A stretch of 64,000 bases of DNA from JBEDUK01 sp963781595 (GTDB lineage Bacteria > Actinomycetota > UBA4738), in NCBI GenBank assembly GCA_963781595.1, contig CAWAGG010000006.1, forward strand, positions 62,001 to 126,000, in the 5' to 3' direction. The notes below the pieces were generated by a model. That model had not been told where the DNA came from. It did no database searches and saw only the letters and a program-made list of their open reading frames with translations. Shown piece by piece: positions 44,539-53,412 of this stretch. The translations under genes and the position numbers were made by a program. The number at the start of each line of letters is the position of its first letter. Positions within the stretch are counted from its first letter, which is position 1.

Positions 44539-45554
44539 CGACGCTCCTCCTGACCCGACGCGCGGCGCTGCGCCCGTGCCGCGACGTCGTCGAGCCAACG
44601 GGGCTGGGCGCAGATCCTCCCGAGGAACTCCACGATCGTCTGCGCCGCGATGTACGACGTGATCCCGGTCGGGATGTCCAGCTGGGGGTTCACCTCGACC
44701 AGGTCGAACCCCACGACCTGCGTGTGCTCCGCGATCGCCGCGAGCGTGTCGCGCAGGTCCCCGTAGCTCATGCCCTCGGGTTCGGCGGAGACGCATCCGG
44801 GGACGAGCGGCATGTCGAGCGCGTCGATATCGATGCTCACGTAGCAGCGCGCGCCGGCGGGCACGCCGGCCAGCACGCCCGCGTGCGAGACGTCGCGGTA
44901 CTCCTCCATCGTCACGACGCGGTTCCCGTCGCGGATCGAGTCCTCGAGCATCTGCTGGCTGCCGCGCAGGCTCCGGATCCCGACCTGCGTGATGCCCTGG
45001 ACGTTCGACATCAGTCGGATGTGACGGAACGCGTGCTGGTTCGTGTACCGCAGGCCATGAACGAACGGCATGTAGTCGAGGTGCGCGTCGAAGTGGATCA
45101 CGTGCAACGGGCCCTCGGACTCGAACGCGCGCACGACCGGGTACGTGATCGAGTGGTCGCCACCGACGACGACCGGCATCGCGCCGCGGTCGACCACGCC
45201 CGCCACGAGCGAGGTGATGTTCGTGAACGTGTCCTCGACGTTCGTCGGGAGCACGTCGGCGTCTCCGACGTCGGCGATCCGGCCCTGACCCATCGGCCCT
45301 TCGAGGTAGCGGCGCCGCTCCTGCGGGTCGTAGTAGCCGGGCGGGTCGGTGATGAACCGGAGCGAATGCTCGCGGATCGCGCGCGGTCCGAACCGGGAGC
45401 CCGGCATGAACGGGGAGCCCTCGTCGGTCGGCGCGCCGAGGTACGCGATGTCGGCGTCCAGGTCGTCGACGTTCATCTGGATCGCCGAGCGAAGGAACGA
45501 GGGGATGCCGACGAACGGGAAGTCCATCCTGCCTCGGTCATCGTTCTCAGCCAT
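44535..45554 (-). CDS. ureohydrolase (agmatinase/arginase) family protein, divergent substrate loop
   Basis: A 339-residue binuclear Mn- or Ni-dependent ureohydrolase. The metal ligands are in VVVGGDHSITYP, IHFDAHLDYM and VSIDIDALDMPLVPG. Two family features are altered: the substrate loop that usually reads H-G-T-x-F is YTNQHAFRHI, and the S-x-D-x-D-x-x-D-P signature has Met instead of Pro. So the substrate is probably not agmatine or arginine but another guanidino, amidino or ureido compound. Its ribosome site is GGGAGG before the ATG at 45554. It is coupled to the amidohydrolase and divergent from the DUF1989 gene. Confidence 0.87.
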   Translation of the reverse strand: MAENDDRGRMDFPFVGIPSFLRSAIQMNVDDLDADIAYLGAPTDEGSPFMPGSRFGPRAIREHSLRFITDPPGYYDPQERRRYLEGPMGQGRIADVGDADVLPTNVEDTFTNITSLVAGVVDRGAMPVVVGGDHSITYPVVRAFESEGPLHVIHFDAHLDYMPFVHGLRYTNQHAFRHIRLMSNVQGITQVGIRSLRGSQQMLEDSIRDGNRVVTMEEYRDVSHAGVLAGVPAGARCYVSIDIDALDMPLVPGCVSAEPEGMSYGDLRDTLAAIAEHTQVVGFDLVEVNPQLDIPTGITSYIAAQTIVEFLGRICAQPRWLDDVAARAQRRASGQEERR

Positions 45555-45584
45555 GTGCGGAACCCTCCCGGACCGGGTCGATAT

Positions 45585-45616
45585 GCTCGCGCCGAGGCGC
45601 GCGGAGCGGCGCGAGC
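45585..45616. promoter_or_regulatory. inverted repeat in the ureohydrolase/DUF1989 divergent promoter
   Basis: GCTCGCGCCG at 45585-45594 and its exact complement at 45607-45616, with a 12-nt spacer, between divergent genes only 73 bp apart. It overlaps the DUF1989 5' leader, ending 11 bp before its ATG. It could be an operator shared by both genes, perhaps for the PucR regulator, or a leader hairpin. Confidence 0.45.
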
Positions 45617-45627
45617 GGAGGCGGGCG

Positions 45628-46242
45628 ATGGATGGGGATGGAACGATGATCGTCGTACCGGCGCGCGAGGCCGGGGCGGTCCGCGTGGCCGCGGGCGAAC
45701 GGTTCCGGGTGATCGACCTGGAGGGCGGACAGGTCGTCGACCTGTTCGCGTTCTCCTCGACCGATGTCGACGAGTTCGCCAGCGCCGCGCACACACGGGT
45801 CGCGATCGACCGGCTGTTCCCGCTCGCCGGGGAAGCGTTCGTGACGAACCGCCGCCGGCCCATCCTGACGCTCGTCGAGGACCGGTCTCCCGGGGTCCAC
45901 GACATGCTGTGCGCGGCGTGCGACCCGGCCCGCTACCGGCTGCTGGGGGTGCACGGACATCACGCCTCCTGTCAGGAGAACCTCGAACGGGCGATGGTGG
46001 GCCTGGGGCACCCCGGCGTGACGACGCCCCAGCCGATCAACCTGTTCATGGACGTTCGCGTCCTGCCGGACGGCTCTCTCGCCTGGGGTCCCGCACCATC
46101 GCACGCGGGCGATCACGTGGTGTTCCGCGCGGAGATCGACGCGATCGTGGTCGCGTCCGCATGCCCGCAGGACCTGAACCAGATCAACCACGGCAACCCG
46201 ACGTCGGTCGGGATCGAACGGATCGGCGCGCGTGCTTCCTGA
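45628..46242 (+). CDS. DUF1989 (urea-carboxylase-associated) family protein
   Basis: A 204-residue protein of the DUF1989 family. Conserved parts are GERFRVIDLEGGQVVDLFAF, AAHTRVAIDRLFPL and MLCAACDPARYRLLGVHG, with CQENLERAM and QPINLFMDV near the middle. The cysteine and histidine pattern (MLCAACD, GHHASCQEN) would bind zinc. In bacteria with guanidine carboxylase, DUF1989 proteins act as the carboxyguanidine deiminase, usually as an A/B pair; here there is one copy and no carboxylase. A deiminase role on a related C-N compound is plausible. A GCGGAGGCG ribosome site precedes ATG 45628. Confidence 0.87.
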   Translation: MDGDGTMIVVPAREAGAVRVAAGERFRVIDLEGGQVVDLFAFSSTDVDEFASAAHTRVAIDRLFPLAGEAFVTNRRRPILTLVEDRSPGVHDMLCAACDPARYRLLGVHGHHASCQENLERAMVGLGHPGVTTPQPINLFMDVRVLPDGSLAWGPAPSHAGDHVVFRAEIDAIVVASACPQDLNQINHGNPTSVGIERIGARAS

Positions 46243-46251
46243 ACCCACCCA

Positions 46252-47380
46252 TCACGGCTCGGAGACGACCATGGCCTTCACGCACAGCTTGTCGCGGCTC
46301 GCCTGGATCGCCTTCTCCGTGTCCTCGACGCCGAACGTGTGGGTCACGAGGTCCTCGAACGGATAGACGTCGGCGTAACGCGAGAGCAGCGCGAGCGACG
46401 TCCCGATCTGGGAGTTCGGGTACGCGTACGACCCGAGGATGTCCACGTCGAGGTTCACGATGTCCTGCGGGTTGATCGGGACCGTCCCGTTGTCCGTGAA
46501 GTGTCCGAATTCGACGACGCGGCCGCCCTTGCGTACAAGGCGCAGCGATTCGGCGAACGCGGGCGGCAGCCCGACGACCTCGACGACGACGTCCGCGCCC
46601 AGCCCGCGGGTCATCGATCGCACCGCCGCGACCCGGTCCTCCACCTCCGGGAGCTCCTCCAGCGAGAGGATCTCATCGAACCCGAAGCGCTTCGCCATGT
46701 CCATCCGCATCGGGATCCGGTCGATGCCGATCACGGGCGAGGCGCCCATCGCGCGCGCCGCGGCGCCGGTGAGGATGCCGATCGGACCGAGGCCCTGGAT
46801 CACGACCGACCTGCCGAGGCCCATCCCCTCTCCCGCCCACGGCACGCCGGGCGCGAACGCCCGCTCCAGGGCGCGCGTGCCGCACGCGATCGGATCGGAC
46901 AGCGCCGCCATCCGCAACGACACGTTCGCGGGGAGCTTGTAGAGCCACGTCTGCGGGAACAGGTACGTCAGGTCCGCGTACCCACCACGCACGAACGGCT
47001 CCTCGCTGCACCCGAGCGTGATCCCGTAGATGTTCACGTTCTGACAGAGGTTCTCGCGGTGCCGAACGAACCGGCAGAAGTAGCAGGTGCCGCACGAAAG
47101 GGTCGTCCCGATCACGACCGGGTCGCCGGGCTTCAGGTCCTGCCCGTACACGTCGCGCGCGGGGAAGTCCGGGCCCCAGCCTTCGAGCACGCCGGCGAAC
47201 TCGTGGCCCATCACCAGCGGCATCGGGACGGCGAGGTGTCCGGTGAACATGTGCGGGTCGGTCCCGCACACACCGCAGTGCGTGACGCGCAGGATCGCGC
47301 CGTCGCGGGGCGGTGGCGATTCCGGGAACGCGGTCGATCTCGAGCGTCTCCGGCGCGCGCAGCACCGCCCCGCGGATCAT
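46252..47380 (-). CDS. zinc-dependent alcohol dehydrogenase family protein, one frameshift
   Basis: A medium-chain dehydrogenase/reductase of about 375 residues after frame repair. Catalytic zinc: CGTDPHMF and GHEFAGVLEG. Structural zinc: CGTCYFCRFVRHRENLC. The NAD-binding loop is VVIQGLGPIGIL. The N-terminal 25 residues (MIRGAVLRAPETLEIDRVPG) lie in a second frame ending about 47320; one base is missing near 47316-47324, so the protein as read would lose its start. A sequence error in the C/G-rich run is likely. It converges on the DUF1989 gene with a 9-bp gap, and is followed upstream by the permease gene. It probably oxidises an alcohol or polyol intermediate of the island's pathway. Confidence 0.8.
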
Positions 47381-47411
47381 CCTCCTCGCTCGCCCTTCGG
47401 GACTGGCACGA

Positions 47412-48863
47412 TCACGCGCTGGCCGCAGGGGCGGACGCCATCGGTTGTGCGGCGGGTGCGGTGGCACGGTTCCGCATCCCCACCAGATAGATACCGCCGG
47501 CGACCACCAAGCCGACCAGCCAGCTCAGGTCCGCGCCGTTCATGAGGTGCTTCGAGACGTAGCCCTGCAGCTCCCACACCAGGCCGTACTCGAACAGCCA
47601 CCCGGCGATCAGCCCGATGATGAACGCCCAGATCCCGATCCAGTTGATGTCCCCGTATGCGCTGCGTTCGGGATCCGCGTACAGCTGCGGCACGTCGATG
47701 TTCTTCTTGCGGATCAGGTAGAAGTCCGCCAGCACCACGCCGGCCCACGGCGACATCCACAGGACGAGGCCCGCCATCCAACTGTCGAAGGTATTGGCGA
47801 ACGACTCCGCCCGCAGGAAGTAGATCGTCACGGCGTACCCGACGACGCCGGCGATCAGGCCGAGCGTCCGACGCGACAGCTTGATACCGCCGCTGATCCC
47901 TGACAGCGCGGAAGAGTAGACGTTCAAGATGTTCGTCGCGATGGGTCCGTGGAGCACCATCAGCATGACGAGGATCGCGACGAAGCCGCCGAACACGTCC
48001 GACACGAGTCTGGCCGGATCCACCGAAGCGTCGCCGCTCGCGATCGTGGCGCCGAGGATCGCCAGCCAGACCGTCGGGATGAACAGGCCGGCGTAGCTGT
48101 ACCAGAACACCTGCTTCGACGAGACGGTCTTCGGGACGAAGCGCGAGTAGTCCGACGCCCACGTCACCCACGAGATGCCCCAACCCACGCCGATCGCCGT
48201 GATCAGGCCCGTCACGCTCGAGAAATGCGCGGCTCCCGTCAGGTTCGTGGCGAGGTGCCAGTTCACGACGCCGTGTCGGGTCCAGGCCAGGATGCTCATC
48301 AGGATGAAGATGCCGAACGTGACCGGCACTGTGTACTTCTCGAAGCTGCGGATCAGGTAGAAGCCGTAGACGCCGATGCCGACCTGAATCACCATGATCA
48401 CGGTCACGACGACGAACTTCAGGAAGAACGTGTCCTTCATGCCGAAGTGCCCGAGGATCGCGACGGCGAGGACCACGGGGAAGTAGGTGTTGACGCCGAT
48501 CCACGCCATAGTCATGAGGAACTGCATCCACGACGACAGGTAGCCGCCCCTACGACCGAACGCCGAACGCGACAGGACCATCTGGTTGACCCCGGTCTTG
48601 TGCCCCATGACGGTCATGGCCGCGAAGATCGCGCAACCGATGATGTTGCCGATCACGATGATCAGGATCGTCTCGGTCAGCCCGAGCCCGAGGACGATGC
48701 CGAGCGCGCCGAGGATCCAGTTGATCGGGGCGATGTTCGCGCCGGCCCAGATCCAGAATTGCTGCCAACCGGTGGAGTCCTTGTCCGCCTCCGGGATCTG
48801 TTCGATGCTGTGCGCGTCGAGCCGCACTTCATGGACTTCGGTGTGGTCAACGGTCTGCGCCAT
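47412..48863 (-). CDS. NCS1-family nucleobase:cation symporter
   Basis: A 483-residue, about 12-span permease of the NCS1 family (cytosine, purine, allantoin, hydantoin or thiamine uptake). Seen: FWIWAGANIAPINWILGALG in helix 1 with the substrate-side N-x-x-P-x-x-W pattern, GHKTGVNQMVLSRSAFGRRG, WVTWASDYSRFVP and WMSPWAGVVLADFYLI, all typical. The N-terminus carries a short acidic cytosolic tail. It should import the substrate of the catabolic island, making a nucleobase or similar N-heterocycle the best guess. It lies upstream of the dehydrogenase and divergent from the isochorismatase gene. Confidence 0.9.
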   Translation of the reverse strand: MAQTVDHTEVHEVRLDAHSIEQIPEADKDSTGWQQFWIWAGANIAPINWILGALGIVLGLGLTETILIIVIGNIIGCAIFAAMTVMGHKTGVNQMVLSRSAFGRRGGYLSSWMQFLMTMAWIGVNTYFPVVLAVAILGHFGMKDTFFLKFVVVTVIMVIQVGIGVYGFYLIRSFEKYTVPVTFGIFILMSILAWTRHGVVNWHLATNLTGAAHFSSVTGLITAIGVGWGISWVTWASDYSRFVPKTVSSKQVFWYSYAGLFIPTVWLAILGATIASGDASVDPARLVSDVFGGFVAILVMLMVLHGPIATNILNVYSSALSGISGGIKLSRRTLGLIAGVVGYAVTIYFLRAESFANTFDSWMAGLVLWMSPWAGVVLADFYLIRKKNIDVPQLYADPERSAYGDINWIGIWAFIIGLIAGWLFEYGLVWELQGYVSKHLMNGADLSWLVGLVVAGGIYLVGMRNRATAPAAQPMASAPAASA

Positions 48864-49013
48864 GGTCTCCCCTCCAGGTCCCCCTCATGAGACGGCGTCT
48901 CGCCCTCGTCACCTCGCCCGACGACCCGCCGCGAGCCGGGACCCGAACGCCGGCTCTCACGGGTGCGCCCACGCGTCCGCTCCTGGCCCCACCTCCCCAG
49001 GCGTCATGGATCG

Positions 49014-49034
49014 CGCGGAGGGACAAACTCCGCG
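49014..49034. promoter_or_regulatory. short inverted repeat between the permease and isochorismatase genes
   Basis: CGCGGAG at 49014-49020 and its complement CTCCGCG at 49028-49034, with a 7-nt spacer, inside the 293-bp divergent gap between the permease (start 48863) and the isochorismatase-family gene (start 49157). Position makes it a candidate operator. The rest of this gap shows no other clear structure. Confidence 0.35.
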
Positions 49035-49156
49035 TCTCGCGTAGATAACGGCGGCCGGCAGGTCCGCGCAAGGGCCAGACTATGAGAATCCCCGTCGCCG
49101 CGTGCCACACACTGTGCCTGGCCGCGCGGCGCCCATGCTTGGGATACTCGCACCCG

Positions 49157-49780
49157 ATGGCCGGCCCCACGATCGGGGCGCTCCTGCGCGACCCCGCAGC
49201 CACAGCGTTGCTGGTCATCGACATGCAGAACGACTTCCTGCTGGCGGACGCGCCGGTCCGCACGCCGGGCGGCCTGGAGCTGGTGGCGGGGATCGCCGAT
49301 CTGGCGAGGGCATGCCGTGCGGCGGGCTACTCGGTCGTGTTCACCCAGGAGATGCATCGCGCCGACCTCTCGGACTTCGGCATCGAGCTCGTCTTCGAGC
49401 CGCCGCATTGCCTCGAGGGAACCCCGGGGATGGAGCTGGCGGCGGGCCTCGACCCGGCGCCGGGCGACCTGCGGATCACGGGGAAGCGCAGGTACGACGC
49501 GTTCCTCGGCACCGACCTCGACCTGGCCCTGCGGGCCCGTGGCGTCGAGAACCTCCTGGTGGCCGGCGTCTGCACGGACATCTGCGTGATCGCTACCGTC
49601 CAGCACGCGCGCAACCTCGACTACCGCGTCTTCGTCATGAGCGACCTCGTCGCGGCGACGACGCCCGAGCGTCAGGTCGCGGCGATCGCGTGCATGGAGC
49701 ACGTGTTCGCCTTCGTGGGGACCGCCGCAGAGATCGTCCCGGCGTTCGGGCTTCAGGCGCCGGCGCTCGCCTCCGGCTGA
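49157..49780 (+). CDS. isochorismatase-family cysteine hydrolase
   Basis: A 207-residue hydrolase with the catalytic triad D22 (LLVIDMQNDF), K110 (TGKRRYDAF) and C139 (VAGVCTDICV). Relatives include ureidoacrylate amidohydrolase (RutB), maleamate amidase (NicF), nicotinamidase and biuret hydrolase. The island context (LLM monooxygenase, maleate-isomerase-like protein, molybdenum hydroxylase, permease) favours an amide- or ureide-cleaving step in ring breakdown. The ATG at 49157 begins MAGPTIGALL. Its 3' end overlaps the molybdenum-hydroxylase gene tail by 28 bp. Confidence 0.88.
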   Translation: MAGPTIGALLRDPAATALLVIDMQNDFLLADAPVRTPGGLELVAGIADLARACRAAGYSVVFTQEMHRADLSDFGIELVFEPPHCLEGTPGMELAAGLDPAPGDLRITGKRRYDAFLGTDLDLALRARGVENLLVAGVCTDICVIATVQHARNLDYRVFVMSDLVAATTPERQVAAIACMEHVFAFVGTAAEIVPAFGLQAPALASG

Positions 49781-52065
49781 CGGAGCGCCGCGAGCACCCG
49801 CTCGGGCGTGATGGGCAGCTCGAACACCCGAACGCCGAGGGCGTCCGCGACGGCGTTCGCGATCGCCGCGGCCGGCGGCGCGATCGCCGGCTCACCGATC
49901 CCGCGGGCGCCGAACGGCCCCTTCCCCGGCCCGATCTCGAGCGCCGCGACCCGGATGTCGGGTACGTCGGTCGACGCCGGGATGAGGTAGTCGGCGAACA
50001 GCGACGACCGGCTCACACCCTGGTCGAACGGGACGTCCTCGCTCAGGGCGTAGCCGATCCCCTGGACCGCGCCGCCCTGGATCTGGCCCTCGAGGCGGAC
50101 CGGGTTGATGATCCGCCCGACGTCGTGCGACGCGGCGTACCGGAGGACCCGGACCGCGCCGGTCTCGACGTCCACCTCGACCTCGGCCGCGTGGCATCCG
50201 TACGTGTAGTCCGGGAACGTCCGCCCCCGGCCGGTCCGAGGGTCGAAGTCCGTCACCTCGGCGTGGAACGTCGCGAGGCGTTGCGGCAGCATGCCGCGCG
50301 CCTCGGACGCGGCGGCGAGCTCGGACAGCGAGAGTGACCCGCCGTTCCCGCCCTCGACCGACACGCGTTCGTCGGCGAATGCCAGCGCGTCCGCGGGCGC
50401 GGCGAGCAGGTCTGCGGCGACGGAGGCGATCAGGTCGCGGAGCTCGGTCGCGGCCAGGAGCGCCGCGTTCCCGGACATGTAGAGCTGGCGGGTCGCGTAC
50501 GTCCCGCCGGCGAGCGGGGTGAGCGCCGAGTCGGCGATGTGCACCGTGATCCTGGACGGGTGCACGCCGAGCACCTCGCCCGCGATCTGCGCGAGGGAGG
50601 CGGCCTGCCCTCCGCCCAGATCCGTGATCCCGGTCCGGAGGATCACGCTCCCGTCGCGTTCGAGCCCGATCCAGCACGACGCGCGATCGGCGAAATGACG
50701 CGAACGACCGTAGGGCTGCATGTTGCAGCCGAACCCCACCCCGCGACGGAGGTGCGGCCGGCCGGGGTCCGAGCGCGGACTGGCGGGTCCGAGCGTCCGC
50801 AGGGCCGCGTCCATGCACGCGCCGACAGCAACCGCGGTCTCCGTCTCCTCGCCGGTCGGCAGGAGGTCGCCCTGCCGAAGGAAGTTCCGCTCCCGGACCT
50901 CGGTCCGCGACAGGCCCAGCGCATCTGCGATCCGGTCCATCTGCGACTCGTAGGCGAGGACGACCTGCATCGCGCCGAACCCCCGGAACGCGCTCGTCGG
51001 CACGTTGTTCGTGAACGCGGCGACGGACTCGATCGTGGCGTTCGGCGTGCGATAGGGCCCGCACGCCGTGACGCCGGCCGCGAACAGCACGCGCGGCGAG
51101 AGCAGCGGGTAGGCGCCGGCGTCGCCGACGATGCGGATGTCCTGCGCGACGATCTCCCCGGTCCGCGTCGCCGCGGTCCGGTAGTGCATCACGAACGGGT
51201 GCCGCTTCGGTCGCGCAGCGAGCGATTCCTGCCGAGACCACGCCATCCGGACCGGACGCCGCGTGCGCCACGCCAGCAGCGCCAGGTAGGGCTCGACGGT
51301 CATGTCCTCCTTGCCGCCGAAGCCCCCGCCCATGTACGTGCCGATCACGCGGACGCGGCTCTCGGGGAGCCCCATGATCCGGGCGAGCTGCCGGACGTGC
51401 TCGATCACCTGGGTGGCCACGCGGATCGTCAGCACGCCGTCGGCGTCCACCCACGCGACGCCGGCCTCGGGCTCCAGGTACGCATGGTCGACGTGCTGGG
51501 TCCGGTAGGTCCCGTCGACGACCAGGTCGGCGCCGGCGAGCGCCGCGCCCGCGTCGCCGCAGGCGAAGCGCCACTGCACCACGTGGTTGCCCTCGTCGTG
51601 CACGCGCGGCGCGTCCGGCTCCAGCGCGAGGACGGGATCGAACACGCCCGGCATCTCGCCGTAGTCGATCGCGATCAGCTCAGCCGCCGCCTCCGCCGTC
51701 TGGGGATCGTCGGCGGCGACGACCGCGACCGGCTCGCCCTGATAGCGCACGCGGTCGGCGGCCAGCACCGGCTGCGGCACGGGCGCCAGCCCGAGGCCGC
51801 TCGCCTCCTCGCTGATCTCGTTGACGGGGACGTCGGCGGCCGTCAACACCGCCCGGACCCCGGGGAGGGCCAACGCGTCGGACGGGTCGACCGAGCGGAT
51901 CCGCGCGCTGGGGAGCTGACCGCGCACGATCCGGCCGTGGAGCATGCCCGGGAGCGACCAGTCGTCGGCGTACGCGAGCGCGCCGAGGACCTTCTGCTCG
52001 AAGTCGTGGCCCGTGATCGGCTGGCCGACGACCCGCAGGAGGCCCGCCAGGCGTGTGTCAGCCAC
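49753..52065 (-). CDS. xanthine-dehydrogenase-family molybdenum hydroxylase, large subunit
   Basis: A 770-residue molybdopterin-binding subunit. It has GQPITGHDFEQKVLGALAYA near the start, GGFGGKEDMTVEPYLALLAW, AFRGFGAMQVVLAYESQMD and, near the C-terminus, ARGIGEPAIAPPAAAIANAV with the base glutamate used for hydroxylation. Members hydroxylate carbon next to ring nitrogen or aldehydes (xanthine, nicotinate, quinoline, CO relatives). GTG at 52065 overlaps the end of the 2Fe-2S subunit by 8 bp. It is the last gene of an eight-gene overlapping operon. The specific substrate cannot be named. Confidence 0.92.
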   Translation of the reverse strand: MADTRLAGLLRVVGQPITGHDFEQKVLGALAYADDWSLPGMLHGRIVRGQLPSARIRSVDPSDALALPGVRAVLTAADVPVNEISEEASGLGLAPVPQPVLAADRVRYQGEPVAVVAADDPQTAEAAAELIAIDYGEMPGVFDPVLALEPDAPRVHDEGNHVVQWRFACGDAGAALAGADLVVDGTYRTQHVDHAYLEPEAGVAWVDADGVLTIRVATQVIEHVRQLARIMGLPESRVRVIGTYMGGGFGGKEDMTVEPYLALLAWRTRRPVRMAWSRQESLAARPKRHPFVMHYRTAATRTGEIVAQDIRIVGDAGAYPLLSPRVLFAAGVTACGPYRTPNATIESVAAFTNNVPTSAFRGFGAMQVVLAYESQMDRIADALGLSRTEVRERNFLRQGDLLPTGEETETAVAVGACMDAALRTLGPASPRSDPGRPHLRRGVGFGCNMQPYGRSRHFADRASCWIGLERDGSVILRTGITDLGGGQAASLAQIAGEVLGVHPSRITVHIADSALTPLAGGTYATRQLYMSGNAALLAATELRDLIASVAADLLAAPADALAFADERVSVEGGNGGSLSLSELAAASEARGMLPQRLATFHAEVTDFDPRTGRGRTFPDYTYGCHAAEVEVDVETGAVRVLRYAASHDVGRIINPVRLEGQIQGGAVQGIGYALSEDVPFDQGVSRSSLFADYLIPASTDVPDIRVAALEIGPGKGPFGARGIGEPAIAPPAAAIANAVADALGVRVFELPITPERVLAALRQPEASAGA

Positions 52066-52546
52066 CGGACGCCGCCACGTCGCGCGCGTACGCCTCGGCC
52101 GCGTCGACGATCTTCGTGTAGCCCGTGCAGCGACAGAGGTTGCCCGACAGCGCCTCGCGGATCCGCTCACGGTCGACCTCTCCGGGATGGTCGCGGACGA
52201 ACTCGAACGTCGTGAGGATCATCCCCGGGGTGCAGAACCCGCACTGCGCCGCGCCGTGTTCGAGGAAGCTCCGCTGCAGCGGGTGCAGGGCGTCACCGTC
52301 GTCCGCGAGCCCGGTCACCGTGGTGACCGACCGGCCGGCCGCATCTACGGCCAGCACCGTACACGCGTTCACGGACTCGCCGTCGAGCAGCACCGTGCAC
52401 GTCCCGCAGACGCCCTCGCCGCACCCGTACTTCACGTCCGTCGCGCCCAGGTCCTCGCGCAGGACGAACAGCAGCGTCCGTTCGGCGCTCACCCGGACCT
52501 CGACGGCGCGGCCGTTCAGTTCGAACCCGATCGCTCGCTCGCTCAC
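52058..52546 (-). CDS. molybdenum hydroxylase 2Fe-2S subunit
   Basis: A 162-residue iron-sulfur subunit with two clusters. The plant-type cluster is in KYGCGEGVCGTCTVLL and then the SVNACTVLA cysteine. The all-helical second cluster uses CGFCTPGM and NLCRCTGYTKI. The GTG at 52546 overlaps the FAD subunit stop in GTGA. It passes electrons from the molybdenum site to FAD. The sequence is intact despite the damaged gene upstream. Confidence 0.92.
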   Translation of the reverse strand: MSERAIGFELNGRAVEVRVSAERTLLFVLREDLGATDVKYGCGEGVCGTCTVLLDGESVNACTVLAVDAAGRSVTTVTGLADDGDALHPLQRSFLEHGAAQCGFCTPGMILTTFEFVRDHPGEVDRERIREALSGNLCRCTGYTKIVDAAEAYARDVAASGG

Positions 52547-53412
52547 GGTGCGGCCCTCGATGCGGCCAGGAGGACCGCCCGGCGGACGAGGACGCCGAGC
52601 ATCTCGCGGCGGTAGCCGGCCGACGCGTGAACGGAATCGGAGGGGTCCACGGCCTCCGACGCCAACCGCCCCGCCTCGGCCGCGGCGCGCTCGTCGGGCG
52701 CCTCTCCGCCCAAGCGCGAGCTGCGCGTCGGTCAGTTCGACCGGACGTTCTCCCACGCCGCCCGCCACGAGCCGCGCGGCCGTGCACAGCCCGTGCGGCG
52801 TCGAGCTCGAGCCAGCGCGGCGACCTCGACGATCGCGAAGTCCCCTGGCCGGCGGACCAGTTCGACGAACGCCCACCCGGTCCGCGGGCCGAGCGTGGGC
52901 ACCTCGACGGCGGTCACGACCTCGGCGTCCCCGAGGGCCGTCGTGAAGTACGTGTCGAAGAACTCCGCGGCCGGGACCGACCGCTCGCCCGTCTCGCCGA
53001 GGGTTCGAACCGTCGCCCCGAGCGCGACGGCGACGCAGGGGAGCTCCGCGGCGGGATCTGCGTGCGCGAGGCTGCCGCCGATCGTCCCGCGGTGGCGCAC
53101 CCGCACGTTGCCGATGCATCGAGCGGCCTCCGCGAGGATCGGACACCCGGCGGAGATCTCCGGCGACCGTTCGAGCTCCGAGTGTCGGGTCAGCGCCGAG
53201 AGCACGAGGCGATCGTCCCGCCGTTCGATACCGACCGGTCCCGCCGCGGAGACGTCGACCAGCAGCGACGGCGTCGCGAGCCGGAGGTTCATCATGGGGA
53301 TCAGGCTCTGTCCCCCGGCGATGACCTTCGCGCCGTCGCCGCCCTCTCGCAGCAGGCCGACGGCGTCGGCCCAAGAGGTCGCCGCGACGTGGTCGCAGGG
53401 GCTCGCGTACAT
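52543..53412 (-). pseudogene. molybdenum hydroxylase FAD-binding subunit, frameshifted twice
   Basis: Reconstructed at about 289 residues, the normal size of the FAD (CoxM-type) subunit. FAD-binding segments are AKVIAGGQSLIPMMNLRLAT and VRHRGTIGGSLAHADPAAEL. The first ~200 residues read in one frame to about 52800. A short second-frame stretch (GLCTAARLVAGGVGERPVEL) follows, and from about 52710 a third frame runs to the proper stop (RREMLGVLVRRAVLLAA). The second break lies at a G run and one extra base explains it. The start ATG at 53412 overlaps the previous stop (TGATG). Stop/start junctions are intact, so sequence error is likelier than decay. Confidence 0.8.
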
